Positions 35,446 through 43,143 of a stretch of 64,000 bases of DNA are shown in pieces. Origin of the DNA: Desulfovibrio sp. JY (lineage in GTDB: Bacteria; Desulfobacterota; Desulfovibrionia; Desulfovibrionales; Desulfovibrionaceae); NCBI GenBank assembly GCA_021730285.1, contig CP082962.1:496001-560000 (forward strand). Reading direction: 5' to 3'. Each line of letters opens with the position of its first letter. Position 1 is the stretch's first letter. The translations under genes were made by a program, and so were the position numbers. Under the pieces are notes generated by a model. It was given only the letters and a program-made list of their open reading frames with translations. It was not told the origin of the DNA and made no database searches.

Positions 35446-36010
35446 CCGCCCCTTTCTGCCCACATACACGCCCCCGCACCTGGAGATGCGCCCACACTGC
35501 GCGTCCGCCCTCTCGCCCTTCGCCGGCTGCCCTACGGCACCGTTGCGGTCGGTGGACATCGGGTGGAGATCGGCTTCCATCGCCTCCACCGACATAACCG
35601 CCTATATTTGCGGCACTTCGTCGACAGAGAGGAGATAGTGGAGATATTTTCTGCAAAACCTTCTCGCGCGCTGAAACCCAAGGTCGAGGCGGGAGGGAGC
35701 GGCTGCCAACGGCAAAAAGTTCTGAAAATTATCTCCACCATCTCCACCACCTCCACCGGCAGACCGACGCCTGCAAAATCGGAGGTGGCGAAAAATCTTG
35801 CCTATCAGAGAAGAATCGACGATAATAAAAAATTTTCTTGACGTGGTCTTTCAGCCCGCGTACCAAGAAACCGTCGAGCCCAAGCGGTTCTTGCGTTCGA
35901 CCCAAAACGATGGGCCATCATTATACGCCCGGCAACGAACGAGAGGGTCTACATTTGGCCCAGATACCCGATCGTTCGCGCCGACCCAAGTAAGAACTAT
36001 GGAGAAAATC
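35446..36010. other. Gene-free stretch with CTCCACC repeats and an inverted repeat
   Basis: Contains repeated CTCCACC/TCCACC words (around 35574-35590 and 35731-35757). A pair of arms at about 35630-35650 (GGAGATAGTGGAGATATTTTC) and 35723-35744 (GAAAATTATCTCCACCATCTCC in part) are near-perfect reverse complements. A 92-codon frame here follows the repeat composition and has no ribosome site. A replication or transcription control region for the ATPase block is possible. Confidence 0.45.
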
Positions 36011-36499
36011 ATGGTTCAAACTCCGGTGTCGGCCCCCTCCGACAATACGCCCACCCCGCCTCTCGCTCACCCGGCCAAGGCCAAGAGCACCACTGCTAAG
36101 TCGAGCAAGTCCACCGAAAAGGCGGCGAAGCTCCGCAAGCTGACCGACGCGCAGATCGCTGACTACGCCCGCGCATTGGTCGACGCCGCCAAAGCGGGTG
36201 CGTTCCCTGGGAAGATGATTCCCGTGGCAACCTGGGCTGAGGAGATGCAGATCTCCGCCTACTGGATGGAACGCATCTTTCGCTGTTCGCGGCTGCAGAA
36301 GGACGACTACGACCTCGACTTCGACAAGGGTATCGACGACAAGCGCCCCTACAGGGACGATCGTGGCATGGTCATGATCGCGAACAGCGCCATCAATGCC
36401 CACAACGCGACCGCGCCCGCTGATCAGCAGTTCGCCATCGGGCAGCGCTTCGATGTGACGTTCGAACCCGACCGCATCATTCTGACCCGGTCCCGCTAA
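36011..36499 (+). CDS. Hypothetical DNA-binding-like protein with AbrB-like C-terminus
   Basis: 162 residues from the ATG at 36011 (GGAG six bases upstream). A Pro/Lys/Ala-rich N-terminus (about 1-45) is followed by a helical segment (LTDAQIADYARALVDAA) and a C-terminus IGQRFDVTFEPDRIILTR. That C-terminal pattern resembles the swapped-hairpin AbrB/SpoVT fold and matches the end of the protein at 42494-42871. It may be a small regulator of the island. Confidence 0.6.
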   Translation: MVQTPVSAPSDNTPTPPLAHPAKAKSTTAKSSKSTEKAAKLRKLTDAQIADYARALVDAAKAGAFPGKMIPVATWAEEMQISAYWMERIFRCSRLQKDDYDLDFDKGIDDKRPYRDDRGMVMIANSAINAHNATAPADQQFAIGQRFDVTFEPDRIILTRSR

Positions 36500-36612
36500 C
36501 TCATTACACCTCGCAGCCGCTTCCCGGGGAGCCGACAAGGCTCCTTGGGAAGTTCCCGAGCTACCGAAGTTGATGACCATGCGTACTTGGGTTTTGTTGC
36601 GCCACGCACAGA

Positions 36613-36635
36613 TTCTATACCAATTTAGTATAGAA
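36613..36635. promoter_or_regulatory. Perfect 8-7-8 palindrome
   Basis: TTCTATAC, seven-base spacer CAATTTA, GTATAGAA. Arms and spacer have the geometry of a dimer operator or of a tyrosine-recombinase core. It lies 114 bases after the stop of the AbrB-like gene in otherwise GC-rich DNA. Confidence 0.45.
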
Positions 36636-36714
36636 TAGCTACTTGTCGCTCCGAACCCGAACTTGCGCACAGTCTGGCAACATGCACCACGAGGAGCCGG
36701 CCTGGGCGCGCAGC

Positions 36715-36893
36715 CACCCATTGCGGCCGAAGCGACACGACAAGGCGCAGCAACCGGCCCCCCCCCCCCCCCCGCAGGATACGCCCAAAGCGTCCACGGG
36801 AGCCAGGGGGCCGAGAGACCAAGGGAGCGACAGCCGTGGGCCAACTGGCACCCCTCACGGCCGAGGCACCACGACAAGGCGCGCAAACCGGCC
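36715..36893. repeat. Pair of 45-base direct repeats around a C16 homopolymer
   Basis: Copies at 36715-36759 and 36849-36893 share CACGACAAGGCG and end in ACCGGCC. The following 30 bases are also alike in both (CGCCCAA...CCACG). The repeat unit is thus about 134 bases. The C16 run follows copy 1 directly. Confidence 0.7.
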
Positions 36894-37193
36894 AAACAAG
36901 ACGGGGTGTCGCCCAAGGCACCCACGCGGGCCGGAGAGGGTCAAGGCGGCTGAGGCGGCCCGAATCGACGTCGCAGAGGCCCAAACGGCGGCGGCCAGGC
37001 GGCAGAAAAAATATTTTTTTACCAAGGAGGGGTTGTGTAAAAAAGTCTCATCACGCCTGGGTAGCACCTGGGTAGCGCCTGTAGAAGACCTCATTCAGAG
37101 ATTCGGCAACTAGCTAGAATAAAAGAAAAAACCGCTTGCCATTCCCCAGAAACCCGTTAAATCCGTTCGCATACCGCTCAAGGAGGGCTCACC

Positions 37194-37820
37194 ATGAGCC
37201 GAACCCCGAAAAAGACGTCCAAGGCCAAAACCGCCGCCCCTGGCAACCACCCCTCAACCCGTCACCTCGACACAGACGGCGACGTGCTGCTCCCGCTCTT
37301 GGGCGCACAGCTCGAACCCATCGACGCCGACGGCACCGACACCCCGCTTCGGTCGCTCCCCTGCGACGAAAACGACAACGTGTTCCTCCCCCTCTTGGGC
37401 GACGAGGAAGAGGCCCCGCCCCCTGGCAACACCAACTTTCCTACGAACGAGTACCAACCGATGAACAACTGTGACTATGCTGCGAGCTTCCTTGACCTGC
37501 CGGGAAACCTGGTGGTCGTCAAAGTATGTAAGACAGATCGCGGATTACGCTTCGCTTGGCCGAAGATGAGCAGCTCCAAAATCTTGCCGAGCCTGCGTGA
37601 CCACTCTAACGCCATCAAGCTGTGGGGCATCATCGACGGCAACTTCGAGTCTCGAGAGCTTCTTGTGACCATCTATCACGTTGATGCTTCTATCCTGAAG
37701 AAGGGATACATGAATCGCCTTATCGAGTCCATGATCAAGCACCACACGAATGCGACCACCATCAGCCTGCCCAAGTTCGACGACCTTCAGGCCTATATCG
37801 CCTGGAATACGCGAGCCTAA
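37194..37820 (+). CDS. 208-residue hypothetical island protein with short internal repeat
   Basis: ATG at 37194 with GGAGGG upstream. The N-terminal 90 residues are low-complexity with two related units (DGDVLLPLLGAQ and DNDNVFLPLLGDE). The C-terminal 110 residues look globular (LVVVKVCKTDRGLRFAWPK, later WGIIDGNFESRELLVTIYH). No family recognised. It opens a run of three plus-strand genes separated by a repeated hairpin. Confidence 0.6.
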   Translation: MSRTPKKTSKAKTAAPGNHPSTRHLDTDGDVLLPLLGAQLEPIDADGTDTPLRSLPCDENDNVFLPLLGDEEEAPPPGNTNFPTNEYQPMNNCDYAASFLDLPGNLVVVKVCKTDRGLRFAWPKMSSSKILPSLRDHSNAIKLWGIIDGNFESRELLVTIYHVDASILKKGYMNRLIESMIKHHTNATTISLPKFDDLQAYIAWNTRA

Positions 37821-37850
37821 ACAGCAGACGCCGAGAAAAGTAACTGACTG

Positions 37851-37899
37851 AGAACGAATGAGAAAGACGGGAGGGCTGAAAAGCCCTCCCGAAAATAAA
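37851..37899 (+). repeat. Repeated intergenic hairpin, copy 1
   Basis: AGAACGAATGAGAAAGACGG then a strong stem GGGAGGGCT-GAAA-AGCCCTCCC and an A-rich tail. The same 48 bases recur at 38408-38457. The A-rich tail is not a T-tract, so on the plus strand this is unlike a classical terminator. Each copy lies just before a gene. Confidence 0.85.
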
Positions 37900-37918
37900 A
37901 AAGGCAAGGAAGATAGAC

Positions 37919-38347
37919 ATGGCAACAAACAGTCTCTCTGCTGAAAACGGCAACACCCACAACCAACCCGCAACCCCAGAAAGGCTCACCACGAGATACT
38001 ACTGGACCTTTACCTACGAAGTCGGCGGCGACATCATCGTTGCTGAAGTGCTTGACATGTACACCGGGAAATACCGGGTGATCGAGCACATCGCCTCAGA
38101 CCTTTGCGACAACGACATGCCCGGACATTGCCCTCATGCCTTTCTCCGCAGCGTCCAGGAACGCAAAGGGAAAGTCATCTCCAACGAGCCCATGCACATC
38201 GTCACGGACTTTGACTTTGACGGCGTAACTCGTGCTGAGCTTGAAAGTTTCATCTCAGCTTTGATTAACCACGTCGAGAACATCATGTTTACGACGATGT
38301 CTACCAAGCACGACTTCAACGAGTTCATCTGCGAGAACAGACCGTAG
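37919..38347 (+). CDS. 142-residue hypothetical island protein
   Basis: ATG at 37919 with AAGGA upstream. Acidic, soluble, with segments YYWTFTYEVGGDIIVAEVLD and HIVTDFDFDGVTRAELESF. No known domain. It is preceded and followed by the same hairpin repeat, which suggests it is controlled like its neighbours. Confidence 0.6.
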   Translation: MATNSLSAENGNTHNQPATPERLTTRYYWTFTYEVGGDIIVAEVLDMYTGKYRVIEHIASDLCDNDMPGHCPHAFLRSVQERKGKVISNEPMHIVTDFDFDGVTRAELESFISALINHVENIMFTTMSTKHDFNEFICENRP

Positions 38348-38407
38348 GCACCATCCTGGCCTCGCAGAGATGGGCAAACAATAAAAGCTCCAACAACGTG
38401 ACCCACT

Positions 38408-38457
38408 AAGAACGAATGAGAAAGACGGGAGGGCTGAAAAGCCCTCCCCAAATAAAA
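38408..38457 (+). repeat. Repeated intergenic hairpin, copy 2
   Basis: Almost identical to 37851-37899, including AAGAACGAATGAGAAAGACG and the stem GGGAGGGCT/AGCCCTCCC. It ends about 11 bases before the next start codon, close enough for the stem to affect ribosome access. Confidence 0.85.
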
Positions 38458-38467
38458 GAGAACACAA

Positions 38468-40546
38468 ATGACCCAAAACAACAAAAATAACACGCCGAAC
38501 AAACAGACTAATGCACAAACCCTCGTGAACATCTTCAAGAAAGCAAATATCGTCAGGGACGACGCCAAGCAGGTATATATTGCTGCGATTATCCCTTCGA
38601 AGATCAACAAGGTCACGCCCTTGGTCTCTGGTTTTACCCAGGGCTGGCTCCTTGATGAATTCTTCAAGGCGCGCGGCACCTTTCCTTCGCAAAGCGACAC
38701 AACCAGCTCCATCGGACACGCTGACTTCCTCGCGCAGCAACAGCCGAGCATCGGAAACGTCTTCTTCCGATTTGGCTTCGCCAACAACAACCACTACATC
38801 GACATGTGCAATGATGCCGATGAGGTCATCGAGATCACCAACTCGAACTGGAATATCCTCCAGAAATCACCTGTCTACTTCAGAGAGTTCGAGACCCAGC
38901 GCGCGTTACCAACTCCCTCCAAGAACGGTGATGCTTTTGGCATCTTCAACTACTTAAACCTCGAGCACGAAGAAGATAGAATACTTCTCCTACCAACTGT
39001 TTGCACCTTTCCTCTCGCGAACATCACGAAGCCGATCATAGGCCTGCTCGGTCAAAACAACAGCGGAAAAACGACTGCTGCTCGGGTAATCCGCAGGCTG
39101 CTTGATCCTAGTGAACCAGCCGAGAACGACTTCCATCCGACTAAGCAGAACCTGTGTCTTGTGTTTTACCACAACGCGGTTCCATTGTTCGACAACCTGT
39201 CAGCCATTTCGCAAACGGTCTCTGACATGTTTTGCCGTGCCTACTCTGGAACTGGATTCCAGAGCCGCAAGCTCTATACCGACTATGCGCTTATTTCGTT
39301 CTCGTACAAGCGCAGCTTCATCTTCACGGCGATCAACCCGCCAACTGAGGCGAAGGACTTCAACGCCCGGACCATCACGATCCAGTTGAGCCAGATAGCT
39401 GGAAGTTGCCAGATAGGCGACGGAAAACTGTTCGAGCAGTTCGATCAGGACATGCCGAACATACTTGGCGGCATGCTCGATGTCCTTGTCGAAGCCAAGC
39501 GTATCGCCCCCGGCCTCAATCTGCCCTGGAAGCCCAGGTGGGCCGATGCGTTTCAATATGCCGCTGCCGCCGCTGAAGTCCTCGGCTACGGGGCAAGTCG
39601 CTACCTTGAAGCTTGCCGCGCCAACCTTGCGGAGAGACTGACCCAGGAACCGAGCAAACCGGCGGCATACAGCAAGCAGGAACCGACCCTGGAAGCCATC
39701 CTGTCCTTGATGTCCGCGCTGCAGGGGAAATTCGAGGGGACGACTTCAAACCTGCTGACGGCCATCGCCCCACACTGCCCGAGCAACCTGGGACCTGCCG
39801 CCGCAAAGAACTGGCCGGATTCGCCTGAAAAACTGGGCATAGCTCTCAGACGTATCAAGGCCGCCCTCGAAGAGGCTGACATGGCTATGACGAGCAAGCC
39901 AAGCAAAGTGGGCACCTGGGTCACCTTAGAGTGGATCACCACCGCCGCCCCCACTGCCCAGGAAGCCGCCGTTGCCGACACGAAACCGAGCGAATCGGAT
40001 GTGTCTGACGCGGTCACCTTCGAGGCCGACGAACTTGGCGGCGTGGCGTTCGAGGACGTCAACTACGACGCCATAGGGCTGATCCCGGAAATCGACCCTG
40101 CCGACCTCCCTGACGTGGTTGACCTCGACATCGCCGAGCTGGTTGTCCCTGTGATCGACGAGTTGCCCCTGACGGGCACCACGGCAGCCACCGACAGCGT
40201 CCAGGACGCCCACGAAGCCGATGACGCTGAAAATGTCCTGGGTACCGAGTCGACCGATGCGCCGGCCACGTCCATCACGACGGCCCCGGTCATTCCCATG
40301 GCGACTTCGACCGTAGAACTGAAACTTCAGGAAGTTGAAGAAGTTGATGATGATGCCTGCAAGTTCTGGAGTATGGGCGACAAAGAAGTACCATGCTGCT
40401 CCGCAAAGAACGGCAAAGCCCTGTGGTCAAAGTCTGAGTGTGATTGCTGTGACGAGTTCATCGCAAAATACCCCCACCGGAAAATGTCCGTCAAGGTCGA
40501 TGCAAAATCTGAAGAGTTCGGAATGTACCAGAGTGCCTTCAAATAA
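38468..40546 (+). CDS. Mobile-element primase/helicase-type ATPase (second of two), Cys-rich tail
   Basis: 692 residues. The ATPase core has P-loop GLLGQNNSGKTTAARV, Walker-B-like AVPLFDNLSAIS, then YSGTGFQSRKLYTDY and ARTITIQL, aligned in order with the ATPase at 33661. An acidic region (about 500-620) follows. The end carries a likely zinc-binding cluster (CKFWSM, CC, CDCCDEF). The family is the D5/VapE-like ATPase group of satellites and islands. Two divergent copies in one element are unusual. The terminator at 40567 closes this block. Confidence 0.7.
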   Translation: MTQNNKNNTPNKQTNAQTLVNIFKKANIVRDDAKQVYIAAIIPSKINKVTPLVSGFTQGWLLDEFFKARGTFPSQSDTTSSIGHADFLAQQQPSIGNVFFRFGFANNNHYIDMCNDADEVIEITNSNWNILQKSPVYFREFETQRALPTPSKNGDAFGIFNYLNLEHEEDRILLLPTVCTFPLANITKPIIGLLGQNNSGKTTAARVIRRLLDPSEPAENDFHPTKQNLCLVFYHNAVPLFDNLSAISQTVSDMFCRAYSGTGFQSRKLYTDYALISFSYKRSFIFTAINPPTEAKDFNARTITIQLSQIAGSCQIGDGKLFEQFDQDMPNILGGMLDVLVEAKRIAPGLNLPWKPRWADAFQYAAAAAEVLGYGASRYLEACRANLAERLTQEPSKPAAYSKQEPTLEAILSLMSALQGKFEGTTSNLLTAIAPHCPSNLGPAAAKNWPDSPEKLGIALRRIKAALEEADMAMTSKPSKVGTWVTLEWITTAAPTAQEAAVADTKPSESDVSDAVTFEADELGGVAFEDVNYDAIGLIPEIDPADLPDVVDLDIAELVVPVIDELPLTGTTAATDSVQDAHEADDAENVLGTESTDAPATSITTAPVIPMATSTVELKLQEVEEVDDDACKFWSMGDKEVPCCSAKNGKALWSKSECDCCDEFIAKYPHRKMSVKVDAKSEEFGMYQSAFK

Positions 40547-40566
40547 CAGGCTGTAGTAAGAAATGA

Positions 40567-40592
40567 AAAGGGCGACTTCGGTCGCCTTTTTT
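40567..40592 (+). terminator. Rho-independent terminator of the ATPase block
   Basis: GGCGAC-TTCG-GTCGCC stem with a stable UUCG loop followed by six T, 25 bases after the ATPase stop. Confidence 0.9.
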
Positions 40593-40766
40593 ATTTTCGA
40601 GAATAATCGCCTGCAAGACTGACCAGTACACATTCAGGACAATCTAGGCCAAAGCAATGTCGCGTCAATGAACTTTGCATTTTCTGTAGCAACACGCATA
40701 GTTACATTAAGAAAGTATCAGGCGAGAAGTCGACTACTTTTAACACATGCAGCCCTGCAAAGCGAC

Positions 40767-41000
40767 AGGGGGGGGATGGGTGCAGGGTGGAGGGTGGGGA
40801 GGGTAAAAAAATCCCGGGTGGAAGGTTAAGGGTGGAGGGTGGTAGGTAGTAAAATTTTAAATTTATATTATAACTACATATATTTATTAGAAAATATAAA
40901 AATAAATATTTTCCAACCCTCCACCTTTAACCCTTAACCCTTATATTTTAAAAGTATGTTTTCCAACCTTTAACCCTTAACCCTTCACCCCAAAAGGGCA
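40767..41000. repeat. G-rich/C-rich long inverted repeat with AT-rich centre
   Basis: Left part 40767-40853 is a series of GGGTGGAGGGTGG-type words. Right part 40912-41000 is their complement, with CCAACCCTCCACC and repeated TTTAACCCTTAACCCTT. A centre of about 60 bases is almost pure A/T. The left strand has many closely spaced G-runs and could form G-quadruplexes; the whole could form a large cruciform. No gene overlaps it. Confidence 0.75.
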
Positions 41001-42022
41001 AAGGGGACCGATGATCAAACTTGAACAACATACTCCTGAACAAAGATCAATACGTCCTAGCCGGATCGTATAAAAACATACTCTGATATATCGTACAGTC
41101 CATTCAAGATGATCGACTTCGCCGATTCATCACGAAAATCAACATTCGGACGTCTATTTTTAGATCGTCTTCAAAAAATAAGTTAAAATACTTTACTTCA
41201 ACACATTTCTTTTCAGGGATGCCTCAAAAGACAATAATCGAGGTTCGTAGACAGAAATAAGTTGATCATATCATCGTATATCGCAGAATACATATCAGAC
41301 TATTTTGAATTTTCAACTTGCGTTTCTAACACGAGTTTTCGAAATCGTTTCATGTCTTTCAGAATTTACGAATGATCTTTCAAATATAAGCGTAGTTAAA
41401 TCGCCATGGGTGCCTTGCATCAAGTCTGTGGTCGAGTGTTGCTGATAGTACAACCATTATATATGACCTAGATATATACTGCGGTCGAAAAATGTACTTG
41501 ACTCAGAGTCATCAAACCTCTTGTCGATCTCCATCGAACAAGACTTTCTGAGCACGATCTACTCGATATGAAATAATTCAGTCGGGGGAGGGATTGAGAC
41601 CGAATGACTGGCCCGTATTCATGATCTTTCATGAAGAAGCTATGGTGGCGCATGTGGTGAACGAGGTTCATGGCAAACCGAAGTTTATTGGAAATTCCAA
41701 TTCCGAAGATATAGTTAGGTGACGTATCTTCTGACCATATGCAAGCGATTAGGCGTGGGACTGTCAGAAATGACCAGACTTAAGACCAAGGGAAATCCTT
41801 AGAGGATGCTTTTCAGCAGAACGTTGGAGAAGTTCATGTCCTATAAGGATGACTGCGTATCCGTAAGGGATACGGCAAGAGATGTAGCTATTTGAAAATC
41901 ATTCAGAAATCTGAGAACAACATGGAACTTCGTTTCGAATCCTCAAGATACACCTGTTGGAAAACTTCGAATATTCCTGATCGTTCTGAAACTACAATGA
42001 ACTTTCAATACATCTCTTGCTT
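41001..42022. other. Gene-free AT-rich stretch leading into a group II intron-like RNA end
   Basis: About 1 kb with no supported frame. The right 600 bases hold many short complementary stretches (for example GTATCCGTAAGGGATACGG at 41859-41877) as expected of structured RNA, and continue directly into the domain V-like hairpin. The 5' limit could not be fixed: no clear GUGYG start motif was found, though a GTGCC at 41408 is a possibility. Confidence 0.4.
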
Positions 42023-42113
42023 CAGCCCAATACGGGGAAACCGTACGTTGGGTTGTGAAGGACGCTTGATCCGGCGACGAATCATTCGATCCTAAAGTCG
42101 CTGTCCTCCCTGG
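42023..42113 (+). ncRNA. Group II intron domain V and VI-like structure
   Basis: At 42023-42055 the sequence folds as group II domain V: lower stem from C-AGCCCAAT paired with GTTGGGTT-G, the AGC catalytic triad at 42024-42026, a two-base AC bulge at 42045-42046, and an upper stem ACGG/CCGT. The loop is GGAAA, one base off the usual 34-base form with a GNRA tetraloop. Immediately after, AGGAC (42059) pairs with GTCCT (42103) and GCGAC (42074) with GTCGC (42097), leaving unpaired A at 42094-42096 as candidate branch points of domain VI. No reverse transcriptase is in the window, so it would be ORF-less or a remnant. Confidence 0.5.
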
Positions 42114-42158
42114 TGGTTTAGACCATCGGGGACGACGGCGAGACTACGCGATTTTGCT

Positions 42159-42191
42159 GAGGACCGCGCCTTCGGGCATGGTCCTCTTTTT
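42159..42191 (+). terminator. Rho-independent terminator
   Basis: GAGGACC, short UUCG-containing loop, GGTCCTC, then five T. It would end any transcript from the gene-free intron-like region before the next gene. Confidence 0.8.
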
Positions 42192-42493
42192 CGATCAGAA
42201 AATGAACTGGACGGTGGCCCCATGCCCCGCCCTCGATCCTGGCCCCGGCCGGCCCACAAAACCGGCCCTGTATCCTCCCCGCCCTGGGACGTTTGGACCC
42301 CGCCTCATAGTTTACTCTCCCCCGTGACCAAAGCCCCCGGAAAATTGATTCTGGGCCCATAGCCTGTTTTCCACCGGGGCTCTCGCCGCCGTAACGGGCA
42401 ACTTACGAGAGGAAGTAAGAAAGCAACACTACTTTTTTAAGTATCTTCGAGCAAATACAGAAATTATCAATTAAACCAAACAAAGGAGCTTGT
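42192..42493. other. Gene-free stretch with GC-rich then AT-rich halves
   Basis: The left part shares the CCTCCCCGCCCTGGG word with the GC-rich repeats at 29945 and 32240 but little else. The AT-rich right part should hold the promoter of the gene at 42494. Confidence 0.4.
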
Positions 42494-42871
42494 ATGAGCA
42501 AGAAGACTGATACTGCGGCTGTGGAAGGACAGGATGGTTTCGACAAGAAGAAGATCGAGTCGAAGTACAATCCTTCGCTTCTTCGCGAGTGCATCTTCAA
42601 CGGCATGGACGCCTCGGAGATCATGGTCAAGATGGATGTCAAGCATCGTCAGACCTTGAAGCAATACGTCTTGAAGCTGATGAGCGATGACAAAACCTAT
42701 TACGAGGTCAAGGGCCTTTACCTCAAGAATTCGAGGAGGCCCAAGGTGAACAACAAGATGGAACTGAAGATCTATCTCAAGAGCCTTGACCTACAAGGCC
42801 TGTCCATCGGCGAAGGCGACGAGTTTTCCATTCTGGTCGAAGATCAGAAGATCATCTTGACCAAGATCTAA
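42494..42871 (+). CDS. Small regulator-like protein: helical N-terminus plus AbrB-like end
   Basis: 125 residues; ATG at 42494 with AAAGGAG five bases upstream. Residues 25-65 look like a helix-turn-helix (SLLRECIFNGMDASEIMVKM then RQTLKQYVLKL). The C-terminus LSIGEGDEFSILVEDQKIIL resembles an AbrB/SpoVT strand pattern and the end of the protein at 36011. Its place just before the recombinases suggests control of excision. It has its own terminator. Confidence 0.6.
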   Translation: MSKKTDTAAVEGQDGFDKKKIESKYNPSLLRECIFNGMDASEIMVKMDVKHRQTLKQYVLKLMSDDKTYYEVKGLYLKNSRRPKVNNKMELKIYLKSLDLQGLSIGEGDEFSILVEDQKIILTKI

Positions 42872-42888
42872 TACGTTTGGACTCTAAC

Positions 42889-42918
42889 ATAGTCATATCG
42901 TAAGATGTGACTATTTTT
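42889..42918 (+). terminator. Terminator after the AbrB-like gene
   Basis: ATAGTCA ... TGACTAT stem followed by five T, 18 bases after the stop codon. The stem is AU-rich and moderate in strength. Confidence 0.65.
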
Positions 42919-42980
42919 CGATTCTTTCGCGCAATATCGAGAAATATATGCAACTTCATACAGAAATTACACTTATAGCG

Positions 42981-43010
42981 AATGTACGTTTTGTAGGAGA
43001 AACGTACATT
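42981..43010. promoter_or_regulatory. 11-8-11 inverted repeat upstream of the minimal recombinase
   Basis: AATGTACGTTT, spacer TGTAGGAG, AAACGTACATT: perfect arms. It lies right before the GGAGG and ATG of a leader frame. The size fits either an operator or a tyrosine-recombinase core site with an eight-base crossover region. Confidence 0.6.
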
Positions 43011-43022
43011 GGAGGCATTTAC

Positions 43023-43094
43023 ATGGACTTCTGCAAGAAATCGAAGGTGTTATCTCCAGGGGCTTTGGAGCTCAAGGGGACAGGACCAATTTAA
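43023..43094 (+). CDS. Putative 23-residue leader peptide
   Basis: ATG at 43023 preceded by GGAGG with seven-base spacing. The product is MDFCKKSKVLSPG followed by ten more residues, and its stop lies 50 bases before the recombinase start. It may couple or attenuate translation of the recombinase. Coding support rests on the ribosome site alone. Confidence 0.35.
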   Translation: MDFCKKSKVLSPGALELKGTGPI

Positions 43095-43143
43095 ATGCAC
43101 GTTTCCGACATGGTCGGAAGAAAAACAAGCATTGGAGGTAACG

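Larger units (their letters stand above)
36500..37193. other. Gene-free GC-rich stretch with tandem repeats and a C16 run
   Basis: Nearly 700 bases without a supported gene. It contains the palindrome at 36613-36635, two 45-base repeats (36715-36759 and 36849-36893) and a run of 16 C at 36758-36773. Further right, GCCTGGGTAGCACCTGGGTAGCGCC repeats a GGGTAGC word. Overlapping open frames are a by-product of high GC. Confidence 0.5.

Noticed and set aside
35563-35841. 92-codon plus-strand frame
   Set aside because: Composition follows the CTCCACC repeats; no ribosome site and no similarity to neighbours.
40900-41000. Linear-replicon telomere suggested by repeated AACCCTT
   Set aside because: The repeats are internal, few and part of an inverted repeat; flanking genes continue normally on both sides.
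41001-42200. Retron or reverse-transcriptase locus
   Set aside because: Structured RNA is likely here, but no reverse-transcriptase frame is present anywhere in the window.
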